In this document: positions 21,634 to 29,945 of the stretch, piece by piece | Position numbering within the stretch: position 1 is the stretch's first letter | Layout of the letters: each line of letters begins with the position of its first letter | Assembly (NCBI RefSeq): GCF_019219825.1 | Contig: NZ_JAHUXH010000001.1 | Location: forward strand, 434,001-498,000 | DNA: 64,000 nt | Direction: 5' to 3' | Source: Streptomyces sp. TRM70350 | Lineage (GTDB): Bacteria; Actinomycetota; Actinomycetes; Streptomycetales; Streptomycetaceae | Position numbers and translations under genes: made by a program | The notes under the pieces: model-generated | Databases searched by the model: none | Seen by the model: the letters and a program-made list of their open reading frames with translations, nothing else | What the model was told of the DNA's origin: nothing

Positions 21634-21657
21634 GGGGTCGATTACTCGTTCGACCCC
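21634..21657 (+). terminator. Terminator of glgA-glgC
   Basis: GGGGTCGA-TTACTCGT-TCGACCCC, a perfect 8-bp stem 6 bases after the glgC stop. It is followed by the 21-bp repeat tract. Confidence 0.7.
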
Positions 21658-21684
21658 AGGCGCGGGCGCCGCTGCGCGCGGCGT

Positions 21685-21915
21685 CCGGAGGTTTCCGTGT
21701 CGTGCCCGGAGGTCTCGGCGCGGCATCCGGAGGTCTCGGTGCAGAGCCCGGCGGTCTTCGCGTCGCGCCCGGAAGGCCCGGTGTCGGATCGGGCGGTTTC
21801 CGTGTGGCCTGCGGCAGAGCCCGTGTCGCGCCCCGGAGATTCCCCTGTCGCGCCCCGAAGGCCCCGTGTGGCGCCCGCCGCGTCTTCGTGTGACGCTCCT
21901 TACGTCTCCGTGCCG
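21685..21915. repeat. Degenerate 21-bp tandem repeat, about 11 units
   Basis: Units begin at 21685, 21706, 21727, 21748, 21769, 21790, 21811, 21832, 21853, 21874 and 21895. The approximate consensus is CCGGAGGTCTCCGTGTCGCGC. The sequence drifts strongly between units, yet the 21-bp spacing does not slip. A multiple-of-three unit keeps several frames open. In the plus frame from 21697 it reads heptads such as CPEVSAR-HPEVSVQ-SPAVFAS, and on the minus strand PPDAAPR-PPGTTRK. Neither frame has a convincing start, and I do not call a gene. The rest of the 462-bp gap (21916-22089) is comparatively AT-rich and probably holds the next gene's promoter (GTTAACTGTGCGTAGCCTGAT around 22000). Confidence 0.8.
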
Positions 21916-22089
21916 CCCTGCCCCCTTGTTCGTGACCACTTCTGTCACATGAGCCCCGTGAGTCCCACAGCTTTCGCATGCGTCGGGACTTAATCTGCTG
22001 TTAACTGTGCGTAGCCTGATCGTACTTGACCGTAATCGCGCGTGGGCGATTGACTGCTGGCCCACCCGTCGTCGACGCGAGGCAAGCCA

Positions 22090-23430
22090 TTGACTTCTGA
22101 CGACCTGCTCGCTCCCCTTGACCTGGCGTTCTGGAACATCGAGTCCGACCGGCACCCCATGCATCTGGGGGCGCTCGGCGTGTTCACGTCCCACTCGCCC
22201 GCCGCGGGCGCCCACGCCGCCGACCTGCTCGCCGCGCGTGCCGCCGCCGTGCCCGGGCTCCGGATGCGGATCCGGGACGTATGGCGGCCCCTGGACCTGC
22301 GACAGCCGCTGGCCTTCGGCGGCGCGGCCCGTGAACCCGCGCCGGACTTCGACCCGCTCGACCACGTCCGGCTGCACGCCCCGACGGCCGATTTCCAGGC
22401 GGTGGCGGGCCGCCTGATGGAGCGTCCGCTGGAGCGCGGCCGGCCCCCGTGGGAGGCCCATGTGCTGCCCGGGGAGGACGGCGTGTCGTTCGCCGTGCTC
22501 TTCAAGTTCCACCACGCCCTCGCCGACGGCCTGCGCGCCCTGACCCTCGCGGCGGCGGTCCTGGACCCCACGGACCTGCCCGCGCCCCGCCCCCGCCGGG
22601 TGGAGCCGACCCGCCGCCAGCTGCCCGACGTGCGCAAACTGCCCGGCCTGGTGCGCGGCGCCCTGTCCGACATGGGCCGCGCCCTCGACATCGGCGCCTC
22701 CGTCGCCCTGTCCACCCTGGGCGTGCGCTCCTCGCCGGCGCTGACCTCCGAGCCCTCCGGAACCCGCCGTACCGCCGGAGTGGTCCTCGACCTCGACGAC
22801 GTCCACCGCGTCCGCAAGGCCGTCGGCGGCACCGTGAACGACGTCCTGATCGCCGTCGTCGCCGGCGCCCTGCGCGGCTGGCTCGACGAACGCGGCGACG
22901 GCAGCGACGGCGTCGCACCCCGCGCCCTGATCCCGGTCTCCAAGCGCCGCCCGCGCACCGCACACCCCCAGGGCAACCGGCTGTCGGGCTACTTGATACG
23001 GCTTCCGGTCGACGACCCCGACCCGCTCGCCCGCCTCGCCGCGGTCCGCACGGCCATGGACCGCAACAAGGACGCCGGCCCCAACCGGGGCGCGGGTGCC
23101 GTCGCGCTGCTCGCCGACCACGTCCCGGCGCTCGGCCACCGGCTCGGCGGCCCGCTGGTCAGCCAGGCCGCGCGGCTGTGGTTCGACATCCTGGTCACCA
23201 GCGTGCCGCTGCCCGGCCTCGGCCTGAAGCTGGGCGGCAACCAGCTCACGGAGGTGTTCCCCTTCGCCCCGCTGGCCGCCGGCCAGTCCCTCGCCGTCGC
23301 CGTCTCGACGTACCGGGGGCGGGTCCACTACGGGCTCGTCGCCGACGCGGCGGCCGTACCGGACCTCGACCGGTTCGCCCAGGCGGTGGCCGACGAGCTG
23401 GAGACGCTGATCAAGGCCTGTGCGGCCTGA
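22090..23430 (+). CDS. WS/DGAT-family wax ester synthase / diacylglycerol acyltransferase
   Basis: A 446-residue acyltransferase that would esterify diacylglycerol or fatty alcohols with acyl-CoA to form storage lipid at the membrane surface. The catalytic HHxxxDG motif is HHALADG (about residues 141-147). The second conserved block is GGTVNDVLIAVVAGALR (about 246-262). The start is a TTG (22090) behind GCGAGGCAAGCCA. No better start fits the family's N-terminus (PLDLAFWNIES..). The genes on both sides are on the same strand but well spaced, so it is probably its own transcription unit. Confidence 0.9.
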   Translation: MTSDDLLAPLDLAFWNIESDRHPMHLGALGVFTSHSPAAGAHAADLLAARAAAVPGLRMRIRDVWRPLDLRQPLAFGGAAREPAPDFDPLDHVRLHAPTADFQAVAGRLMERPLERGRPPWEAHVLPGEDGVSFAVLFKFHHALADGLRALTLAAAVLDPTDLPAPRPRRVEPTRRQLPDVRKLPGLVRGALSDMGRALDIGASVALSTLGVRSSPALTSEPSGTRRTAGVVLDLDDVHRVRKAVGGTVNDVLIAVVAGALRGWLDERGDGSDGVAPRALIPVSKRRPRTAHPQGNRLSGYLIRLPVDDPDPLARLAAVRTAMDRNKDAGPNRGAGAVALLADHVPALGHRLGGPLVSQAARLWFDILVTSVPLPGLGLKLGGNQLTEVFPFAPLAAGQSLAVAVSTYRGRVHYGLVADAAAVPDLDRFAQAVADELETLIKACAA

Positions 23431-23539
23431 TCATGACGGGTTTGGTGGTGCGGCCCGGCGCTCCGTAAAATCTGCCGTTCGAATGCGGACGCGACCTTCA
23501 GCGCCGCGACGGCGGAGATTCAGGGAAACGGCAGCGGCG

Positions 23540-25015
23540 ATGACGGTGACAGAGGACAGCTCGGCGACCACGGACGAGGTGGTGTACGGGCCCGGCATCG
23601 ACCCGGAGCGGCTCGCCGTCTGCCTGAGCGTGCTGGAGGAGCTCGACAAGCTCGACGTCGACCACCCCGACGCGATCCTGGTGCGCCGGGCCACCTCGCA
23701 CATCTACCGCACCGTCAAGCAGCGCCGCCGTCAGGAGCGCCGGGCCGCCAAGACCGCCCACGACAAGGCGGTCACGGAGGCCACGGCGACCGGCTCCGCC
23801 CAGCGCATCGACGACGAAACGGAGGGCATCCTGCCCTCGTCGCGGACCGCCGAGGGCCAGATCGCGGGGATACTCCAGCGTCCCCGCTCCTGCTACATCT
23901 GCAAGCAGCGGTACGTCGAGGTCGACTACTTCTACCACCAGCTCTGCCAGAAGTGCGCCGCCGAGAACCGCGCCAGGCGTGACGCCCGCACCGACCTCAC
24001 CGGCAAGCGCGCGCTGCTCACCGGCGGCCGCGCCAAGATCGGCATGTACATCGCGCTGCGGCTGCTGCGCGACGGCGCGCACACCACGATCACCACGCGG
24101 TTCCCGAACGACGCCATCCGCCGCTTCAAGGCGCAGCCCGACAGCGACGAGTGGATCCACCGGCTGAAGATCGTCGGCATCGACCTGCGCGACCCTGCCC
24201 AGGTCGTCGCGCTCGCCGACTCGGTGGCCGCCGAGGGCCCGCTGGACATCCTGATCAACAACGCCGCGCAGACGGTACGCCGCTCCCCGCAGGCCTACAG
24301 CGAGCTGGTCGCCGCCGAGTCCGCCCCGCTGCCCGCCGGTGAACTGCCCGCCTCCGAGGTGATCGGCACCTTCGGCTCCGGCGCGGTCGCCGCGCTGCCG
24401 GTGGCCGGGGGCGGCGCGCTGACCGCGCAGGACGTCACGGACCTGGCGCTGGTGTCGGGCTCGGCGTCCCTGGAACGCATCGCGGCCGGTACGGCGATCG
24501 ACGCGGGTGGCCTGGTGCCCGACCTGCACGACACCAACAGCTGGATCCAGACGGTCGAGGAGGTCACGCCGGTGGAGCTGCTGGAGGTGCAGCTCTGCAA
24601 CTCGACGGCGCCGTTCATCCTGATCAGCCGCCTGCGCCCGGCGATGGCGGCCGCGCAGGCCCGCCGCACCTACGTCGTGAACGTCTCGGCGATGGAGGGT
24701 GTCTTCGCCCGCGGCTACAAGGGCGCCGGGCACCCGCACACGAACATGGCCAAGGCCGCGCTGAACATGCTCACCCGGACCAGCGCGCAGGAGATGTTCG
24801 AAAAGGACCGCATCCTGATGACGGCCGTCGACACCGGCTGGATCACGGACGAGCGCCCGCACCCGGACAAGGTCCGCCTCGCCGAGGCGGGCTTCCACGC
24901 CCCGCTCGACCTGGTCGACGGCGCGGCCCGCGTCTACGACCCGATCGTGCGCGGCGAGGCGGGCGAGGACCTGTACGGCGTCTTCCTCAAGGACTACGCG
25001 CCCGGCAAGTGGTGA
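23540..25015 (+). CDS. Zinc-ribbon-containing SDR-family oxidoreductase with atypical active site
   Basis: 491 residues. The N-terminal ~135 are helical and charged and end in a CxxC...CxxC zinc ribbon (CYICKQRY..LCQKC, about 119-139). From about 155 a short-chain dehydrogenase fold begins with TGGRAKIGMYIALRLL in place of TGxxxGxG, then NNAAQT (about 242). An insert of about 90 residues precedes VNVSAMEG (about 383). The usual catalytic Tyr-x3-Lys is missing its tyrosine: the segment reads HPHTNMAKAALN, leaving Thr four residues before Lys. Function unknown. ATG 23540 is the first start in the coding-like part; its ribosome site is weak. Confidence 0.82.
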   Translation: MTVTEDSSATTDEVVYGPGIDPERLAVCLSVLEELDKLDVDHPDAILVRRATSHIYRTVKQRRRQERRAAKTAHDKAVTEATATGSAQRIDDETEGILPSSRTAEGQIAGILQRPRSCYICKQRYVEVDYFYHQLCQKCAAENRARRDARTDLTGKRALLTGGRAKIGMYIALRLLRDGAHTTITTRFPNDAIRRFKAQPDSDEWIHRLKIVGIDLRDPAQVVALADSVAAEGPLDILINNAAQTVRRSPQAYSELVAAESAPLPAGELPASEVIGTFGSGAVAALPVAGGGALTAQDVTDLALVSGSASLERIAAGTAIDAGGLVPDLHDTNSWIQTVEEVTPVELLEVQLCNSTAPFILISRLRPAMAAAQARRTYVVNVSAMEGVFARGYKGAGHPHTNMAKAALNMLTRTSAQEMFEKDRILMTAVDTGWITDERPHPDKVRLAEAGFHAPLDLVDGAARVYDPIVRGEAGEDLYGVFLKDYAPGKW

Positions 25016-25027
25016 GCCGCGCTCACC
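25011..25027. terminator. Palindromic hairpin over two convergent stop codons
   Basis: GGTGAGC-CGC-GCTCACC, a perfect 7-bp stem. The SDR stop (25013-25015) and the stop of the minus-strand small membrane protein (25023-25025) both lie inside it. Confidence 0.6.
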
Positions 25028-25196
25028 TGCTCTGGCGGGTGTTCTCGACGAGGTCCATCCAGGCGATGCCCATGAGCAGCGCGGCCACGCCGAACAGCAG
25101 TGCGCTCACGGCCAGGGCGAAGAACAGGACGGTGCGGGACAGGCCCCCGAGATCCGGGGTGCGCCGGGGGCGCGGGGGCGGCGTGGTGTCGCTCAT
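25023..25196 (-). CDS. Small single-pass membrane protein
   Basis: 57 residues: a Pro/Arg-rich cytoplasmic start (MSDTTPPPRPRRTPDLGGLS), one hydrophobic helix (about 24-48, VLFFALAVSALLFGVAALLMGIA) and a short polar tail. ATG 25196 is preceded by GAAGAAGGTGG. Longer in-frame starts up to 25328 would add Cys/Arg/Trp-rich residues that look non-coding. Not recognised as a named family. It ends inside the shared terminator palindrome with the SDR gene. Confidence 0.7.
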   Translation of the reverse strand: MSDTTPPPRPRRTPDLGGLSRTVLFFALAVSALLFGVAALLMGIAWMDLVENTRQSR

Positions 25197-25324
25197 GTGT
25201 GCCACCTTCTTCACGGCGTCCTGCCGGAACGTCCCGGCCCGACTGCCGAGGCGTACCGGGCGACAGGTGCCATCTCCATGATCCCACCAGGCCGCCGGAC
25301 ACGCCTGTCTACCGGACGCCACGA

Positions 25325-25849
25325 TCATCCAGGTCTCCCGGCCGGCTGCGGCCCGGCCGCCAGCGCCGTGTTGGCCACCGGTGTGTGCGGTCGGTCGGCG
25401 GTTTGGGGCCGGGGGCCGGGGGTGCGATCAGCTGCGATTGCATCTCGGCTGCCGGTGGCTGTGGTCGGTTGGCGGTTTCGGGTCGGCTGCCGGGGGTTGC
25501 GATCGTCCGAGGCTCCGGGCCGGCTGCGGGTGGTGGCGATCGTTCGAGGCTCCGGGGTGGGCTGCCGGGGGTTGCGCTCGGTCGGGCTTCGGGGGAGCCT
25601 TTGGACCGCGTCCGCCGCGTGGTCCGCGTGCCCCGCGTCGTCGCCGGGCCGCAGCAGATGCCCGAGGTCGTGCACCAGGCCCGCGACCTGGAGTTCCTTG
25701 TCGGCGGGGCGACTTGGGCGCAGCAGCGCGGCCGTCTGCAGCGCGTGGTCGTGCAGGTCGACCGGGTCGCCGCTGCCCTCAGGGGTGGCCCAGGCGCCGC
25801 GGCAGGCGTACAGCAGATCCGTCAGCTCTTCGACACTGCGCAGCTCCAT
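25325..25849 (-). pseudogene. HD-domain protein, 3' half replaced by repeats
   Basis: The first ~85 residues are a good HD/inositol-oxygenase-like phosphohydrolase start: an early His in LHDHALQTA (about 33-41) and the metal-binding GLVHDLGHLL (about 57-66). After ..DHAADAVQRL the frame runs into Arg/Pro/Thr-rich repeats (RNPRQPTPEPRT.., DRNPRQPTRNRQ..) with no family resemblance. Later metal ligands of the HD fold are missing. The frame stays open for 174 codons because the repeats happen to lack stops. A nine-G run (25861-25869 on the opposite strand) lies next to the ribosome site. Likely a broken gene. Confidence 0.7.
25340..25620. repeat. G/T-rich degenerate direct repeats inside the HD gene's 3' part
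   Basis: Two partial series are visible on the plus strand. GCGATCGTCCGAGGCTCCGG at about 25499 recurs as GCGATCGTTCGAGGCTCCGG about 39 bp later, then decays. Upstream, GGCGGTTT(C/G)GGG(T/C)CGG occurs at about 25396 and 25463, each followed by CCGGGGGT and GCGATC. The tract replaces what should be the second half of an HD-domain gene. Confidence 0.7.
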
Positions 25850-26324
25850 GCGTCAGTCCTCCCCCCCCCGGACAAGCCGTTGCCGTGCGCGCCAGCAGAC
25901 CATGGCAGGCTTGCGAATCGGCCAACGGGACCTGAACTGCGTGACGCCACGACAGCGGTCGGTCGCGGGCCTCCCCGCGGTAGACCGGTCGGGTGAGTCA
26001 CTATGGGTCCATTTCGTTACAAATGCCCGCAGAATTCGCCTGGTCGCACACGCGATGACTCGCGATCGTTACCCGCAGTTTTCAGCCCTATCGAGCGGGC
26101 CCCCGCTCATTTGGTTAATCTGGTCCTGACGGACAAGCAGCAACGGGTCCCTACCCACACCCATCGTCCGTCCCGGGACAAGCCGGTGCACAACGGCCTG
26201 CTCTCACGCAAGTTACCGACGCCACCGCGTCCAACAGCACCACGTCAGACCCGAACGGGCGTCGGGCAGCGGACCCAGGCCGCCGGCGCGCCCCGAGGGT
26301 GACCCGACACATAAGGAGTGCGCG
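25850..26324. other. 475-bp gene-free region with AT-rich stretch
   Basis: Follows the start of the HD gene and precedes the 57-residue peptide gene. It contains a C9 homopolymer (25861-25869), two CGTTAC hexamers 52 bp apart (26015 and 26067) and a relatively AT-rich section (about 26000-26130, e.g. CATTTGGTTAATCTGG). This is most likely the promoter and a long leader for the peptide gene. No gene with a credible start was found. Confidence 0.45.
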
Positions 26325-26498
26325 GTGACACCGGAGAAGACGAATCGCGAACAGCGCCCCAAGGAACGCACGGAGCGCGCGGGCCGCCGGCCCGGCGAGA
26401 TCGGCAGCCTCGACGTGTGGGCCCGGTCCGCCCCGATCCGCCTGGCGGGCTACGAGGACGACCTCGCCGAGCCGCACATCCTGCCCAGCGTGGACTGA
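26325..26498 (+). CDS. 57-residue peptide of unknown function
   Basis: A GTG start with a strong AAGGAG 8 bases upstream (CACATAAGGAGTGCGCG), too short for most gene callers. The N-terminal half is very basic and polar (EKTNREQRPKERTERAGRRP). The C-terminal half is ordered-looking (GSLDVWARSAPIRLAGYEDD) and ends in an acidic tail ..LPSVD. There is no cysteine, signal peptide or membrane helix. The sequence looks conserved rather than random, but I cannot name the family. The bipartite basic leader/core arrangement is reminiscent of a modified-peptide precursor, though no modifying enzyme is adjacent. An acetyltransferase gene follows 54 bp later. Confidence 0.72.
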   Translation: MTPEKTNREQRPKERTERAGRRPGEIGSLDVWARSAPIRLAGYEDDLAEPHILPSVD

Positions 26499-26552
26499 CC
26501 GGCACGAGCCCTTCGCGATCGCCGACCGCATGGGCGTGCGAGACTCACGCCC

Positions 26553-27035
26553 ATGCTGATCAGGGAAGCAACGGCCGACGACTGGCCGCACATCTGGCCG
26601 TTCTGGCACCGCATCGTCGCCGCCGCCGAGACCTACGCCTGGGATCCGGACACCACCGAGGACGCGGCCCGCGCCCTGTGGATGAGCCCGGCCAAGCGGG
26701 TGTACGTCGCCCAGGACGACGACGGAGCCGTCATCGGCTCCGCCTACCTCACTCCCAACTACGGCGGCCCGGCCGCCCGGGTCGCCAACGCGGGCTTCAT
26801 GGTCGACCCCGACCAGGCCGGCCGTGGCATCGGCCGGACCCTCGCCGAGCACATCCTGACCGAGGCCAAGGCCCACGGCTACCGGGCCATGGTGTTCAAC
26901 GCGGTCGTCGAGACCAACCCGGCCGTACAGCTGTGGACGTCCCTCGGCTTCACGATCCTGGGCACGGTGCCGGACGCGTACGACCACCCCAAGCACGGCA
27001 GGGTGGGCCTGCACATCATGCACAAGACCCTCTAG
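26553..27035 (+). CDS. GNAT-family N-acetyltransferase
   Basis: A 160-residue single GNAT domain similar to phosphinothricin/L-amino-acid acetyltransferase-like proteins. It opens MLIREATADDWPHIWPFW. The acetyl-CoA pyrophosphate loop is VDPDQAGRGIGRTLAEH (about residues 89-105), and a C-terminal NPAVQLWTSLGFTILGTVP motif (about 125-143) follows. The substrate cannot be assigned. It lies 54 bp after the unknown 57-residue peptide gene, so the two may share a transcript. Confidence 0.87.
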   Translation: MLIREATADDWPHIWPFWHRIVAAAETYAWDPDTTEDAARALWMSPAKRVYVAQDDDGAVIGSAYLTPNYGGPAARVANAGFMVDPDQAGRGIGRTLAEHILTEAKAHGYRAMVFNAVVETNPAVQLWTSLGFTILGTVPDAYDHPKHGRVGLHIMHKTL

Positions 27036-27071
27036 AGAGCCCCTGACCTCAAGAGCCCGTCCAGAGACCCC

Positions 27072-28418
27072 CTACTCCAGCGGCGCCGTCCGCCGCCATG
27101 GCCGCGCGCTCTCCAACTGGCCCGCCAGCTCCAGCAGTTCCGCCTCCGACCCGGGCCGCCCCACGAGTTGTACGGCGCAGGGGGCGCCCGACGGCAGGGT
27201 GCCGAACGGCACGGCCATCGCGGGCCAGCCGGTGAGGTTCCACGGGGGCGTCATCGGCGAGTAGGTGGTGTTGGCGGCCACGTTGCGCAGCCAGCCCCGC
27301 TCGTGCCAGGGCCCGGCCTTGGGCGAGCGGCGCGCCAGCGCGGGCGTCAGCAGCACGTCGTACTCGGCGAAGAACGGCTCAAGGCGCCGCCGCAGTTCCT
27401 CCCGGGCGGTGCCGGTGCGCACCGTCCGCACGAACCTCCGCCCGACGGCCGCGTGGACCCGCGTGCGCCGGGCCAGCAGCCGCACGTCGAGCCCCTGGGC
27501 GTCGACGCAGGTACCCGCCGTCCAGTGGGCGAGGGAGGCGAAGCTCAGGGTGGCCGGATACGGCGGGTCGGCGCGCCGCACCTGGTGACCGCCCTTGATG
27601 AGCAGCCCGGCGGCCTCCCGGGCGGCGGTCGTATACGGCTTCCCGACGGTGACGCCGGCGATGGGGCTGCGCAGCGAGACGGCGACGCGGCGGGTGGCGG
27701 GCGCGTCCTGCCGTACGACAACGTCGGTGCCGGCCAGGACGGACAGCATCAGCCGGGCGTCCTCGACGGTCGTCGCCAGCGGTCCGTTCTCGGACATGCC
27801 GAACCAGTCGCCGTCGCTGATGCCGGCCGGGACCACCCCGCGGCCCGGCTTGATGGTGACGACACCGCAGTTGGCCGCCGGTATGCGCAGGGAGCCCATC
27901 CCGTCGTTGCCGAGGGCGATCGGCACCATGCCCGCCGCCACGGCGGCCGCGCTGCCACCGGACGAACCGCCCGCCGTACGCGTCGTGTCCCACGGATTGC
28001 GGGCGGTGCCGTGCACCCCCTCGGTCGTACCGAACACACACAACTCCGGCACGTTGGTCAGCCCCACCACGACCGCACCGGCCGAGCGCAGCCGGGCGAC
28101 GGTGACATGGTCCTGCTCGGCGGGTACGTCCGGCGTCGCGGCGGAGCCGATCCGCGTGCTCTCGCCCCGCACGGCCAGATTGTCCTTGACGGCCACGGGC
28201 ACGCCCGCGAGCGGCAGTTCGGCCAGGTCGTCCCGCGCTCCCACCTCGTCGGCCTCGGCGAGCGCCCGCTCGGCCCGGACGGCACGGAACGCCCCGATCC
28301 GCCCGTCCAGTTGCTGGATCCGCGCCAGATGCCCGGCCACCACCTCCCGGGGGGTGACCCGCTTCTCCTGCACGGCGGCGGCGATCTCGACGGCGGTCCG
28401 TCCGACCCAGTTGGTCAC
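27072..28418 (-). CDS. Amidase signature family enzyme
   Basis: A 448-residue amidase hydrolysing an amide bond of unknown substrate. The Ser-cisSer-Lys triad is visible: Lys in VAVKDNLAV (about residue 80), the cis-serine in GGSSGGSAAAV (about 155) and the nucleophile serine in NDGMGSLRIPA (about 178). The usual DTGGS is changed to DGMGS, a common variant. GTG 28418 has AAGGAG upstream, and longer in-frame extensions overlap the decayed region. Some members act on peptide or aryl amides. It is not GatA, because no gatB/gatC is nearby. Confidence 0.87.
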   Translation of the reverse strand: MTNWVGRTAVEIAAAVQEKRVTPREVVAGHLARIQQLDGRIGAFRAVRAERALAEADEVGARDDLAELPLAGVPVAVKDNLAVRGESTRIGSAATPDVPAEQDHVTVARLRSAGAVVVGLTNVPELCVFGTTEGVHGTARNPWDTTRTAGGSSGGSAAAVAAGMVPIALGNDGMGSLRIPAANCGVVTIKPGRGVVPAGISDGDWFGMSENGPLATTVEDARLMLSVLAGTDVVVRQDAPATRRVAVSLRSPIAGVTVGKPYTTAAREAAGLLIKGGHQVRRADPPYPATLSFASLAHWTAGTCVDAQGLDVRLLARRTRVHAAVGRRFVRTVRTGTAREELRRRLEPFFAEYDVLLTPALARRSPKAGPWHERGWLRNVAANTTYSPMTPPWNLTGWPAMAVPFGTLPSGAPCAVQLVGRPGSEAELLELAGQLESARPWRRTAPLE

Positions 28419-28507
28419 GGGCGCTCCTTGGTCGTGTGGCCGGGGTGGTGCGTGGTCTGGCCGACATCCTGGCAGAGCCGACGCCCGCCCGTACGCCCCC
28501 GCCCTCC

Positions 28508-28625
28508 TCACGCCCCGCAGGGCCCGGGGCTGTCCCGCTCGATCAGCCGCGGCACCGGCACCGTCCGTGCCGGGCCGCCGTCCAGCAGCGAGGTCAGCTC
28601 CTGCGTGGCCCTCCGGCCGAACAGC
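28508..28625 (-). pseudogene. LacI-family regulator, C-terminal remnant
   Basis: About 38 codons reading GRRATQELTSLLDGGPARTV..RLIERDSPGP, the typical final helix and strand of a LacI-type effector domain. The DNA-binding and main sugar-binding parts are gone. It abuts a GH38 fragment in the opposite orientation at about 28625. Confidence 0.7.
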
Positions 28626-28640
28626 CCGCGCGGGGAGGGC

Positions 28641-28972
28641 GGGTACGTCCTGGACAACGGCCTGCTGCGGATCGAGATCGACGACCGGGGCCTTGTCGTC
28701 GGCGCGTGGCGCGTCACCCAGGTGCAGTCGCTGCCGCCGGGGGAGCGGCGGCTGGTGCTGGACACGGAGGTGGACTGGCACGAGACGGAGAAGTTCCTCA
28801 AGCTCGCCCTCCCGCCCGACGTGCACCACGGTCTGCGTCTCCCTCCTGCGCGCCCCGCGCTTCCCGGACCCGGGAGGGCGTGCACCGCTTCCGGCACGCC
28901 CTCGTGGTCGGCGCGAGCATCGGCGACGCGGTGCGGGAGGGCTGGCGGATCAACGTGCCGGAGCGGCGGGTG
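28641..28972 (+). pseudogene. GH38 alpha-mannosidase remnant, deleted and frameshifted
   Basis: Pieces of the C-terminal half of a family-38 alpha-mannosidase in changing frames: GYVLDNGLLRIEIDDRG, then LDTEVDWHETEKFLKLALP (28753-28815), then SLLRAPRFPDP (about 28835-28868), then HRFRHALVVGASIGDAVREG with RINVPERRV (about 28880-28972). Internal material is missing and at least two frame changes are needed. The catalytic N-terminal domain is absent. Confidence 0.72.
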
Positions 28973-29105
28973 AGGCCGAGTTGCGCGCGCAGCCACTCCT
29001 CCACCGCGCCCACGTGCACGGCCGCCGCCGCCCTCGCCGCCTCCGGGTCACGGGCGGCCAGGGCGCGGTGGGTCGCGGCGTGTTCGCGGCGGGTACGGGC
29101 GAAGG
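28965..29105 (-). pseudogene. GntR-family (FCD) regulator, C-terminal remnant
   Basis: The minus strand reads ..[35 protein letters not shown], the last helices of an FCD-domain GntR regulator. No winged-helix part is present. It meets the mannosidase remnant on one side and the dehydratase remnant on the other. Confidence 0.6.
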
Positions 29106-29111
29106 CGCCCC

Positions 29112-29814
29112 GACGGCTTCCGGCAGATCAAGCTGAAGGTGGGCGCCGACCTCGACGACGACATCCGCCGCTGCCGGGCCGCCCGCGCGGTCGTCGGCCC
29201 GGACGTCCGCATGGCGATCGACGCCAACCAGCGCTGGGACGTCGACGAGGCGATCCGCTGGACCAAGGCCCTCGCCGAGTTCGACCCCTACTGGATCGAG
29301 GAGCCCACCAGCCCCGACGACGTCCTCGGTCACGCCGCGATCCGCCGGGCCGTCGCCCCGGTCAAGGTCGCCATCGGGGAACACGCGCACAACCGGATCG
29401 TCTTCAAGCAGCTCCTCCAGGTCGGCGCCATCGACGTCCTCCTAGCTCGACGCGGCCCGCGTCGGCGGCGTCAACGAGAACCTCGCCATCCTGCTGCTCG
29501 CCGCCCGGTTCGGCGTCCCGGTCTGCCCGCACGCCGGAGGCGTCGGCCTGTGCGAACTCGTCCAGCACCTGGCGATGTTCGACTACCTAGCGGTCTCCGG
29601 CACCACCGACGACCGGGTCGTCGAGTACGTCGACCATCTCCACGACCACTTCCTCGACCCGGTCCGGATCCGGGACGGCCACTACCTCGCACCCACCGCG
29701 CCCGGCTTCTCGGCCACCATGCGGCCGGAGTCCGTCGCGCGCTACACCTTCCCCGACGGCACCTTCTGGGCCGCCGACCGCGACGACACACAGAAGAAGG
29801 GGCAAGCGGCATGA
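29112..29814 (+). pseudogene. L-fuconate dehydratase remnant (enolase superfamily)
   Basis: Begins mid-protein at [19 protein letters not shown] and continues through metal-ligand segments ([27 protein letters not shown]) until a frameshift at about 29441, where CTCCTAGCTCGAC has at least one extra base. It resumes in another frame as [20 protein letters not shown] and [11 protein letters not shown], ending at 29814 with ..[16 protein letters not shown]. The first ~190 residues of the enzyme are missing. The family dehydrates L-fuconate in L-fucose breakdown. Confidence 0.8.
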
Positions 29815-29945
29815 CCGGCTTCGAGGGCATCAGGGCCCTGGTGACCGGCGGCGCCTCCGGCATCGGCCGCGCCACCGCGGAACTCCCGGCCGAGCGGGGA
29901 GCCCGGGGCGCCGTCCTCGACCTCGACCCGTCGACGGTCGGCAAG
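29811..29945 (+). pseudogene. SDR-family dehydrogenase, N-terminal remnant
   Basis: ATG overlapping the dehydratase stop (ATGA), then [24 protein letters not shown], a clear short-chain dehydrogenase cofactor motif. After about 45 codons it runs directly into amidohydrolase sequence. In intact fucose operons this would be an L-fucose or KDF dehydrogenase. Confidence 0.72.

Noticed and set aside
21697-21993. 98-codon plus-strand frame over the 21-bp repeats (and a 144-codon minus-strand frame, 21545-21979)
   Set aside because: No supported start. The minus frame overlaps the end of glgC. Open frames follow automatically from a 21-bp unit without stops.
25340-25620. Possible CRISPR array
   Set aside because: Repeats are degenerate, not separated by unique spacers, and no cas gene is near.
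26325-26498. Lanthipeptide, thiopeptide or lasso peptide precursor
   Set aside because: No cysteine, and no cyclase, dehydratase or protease gene nearby. Kept only as an unknown peptide.
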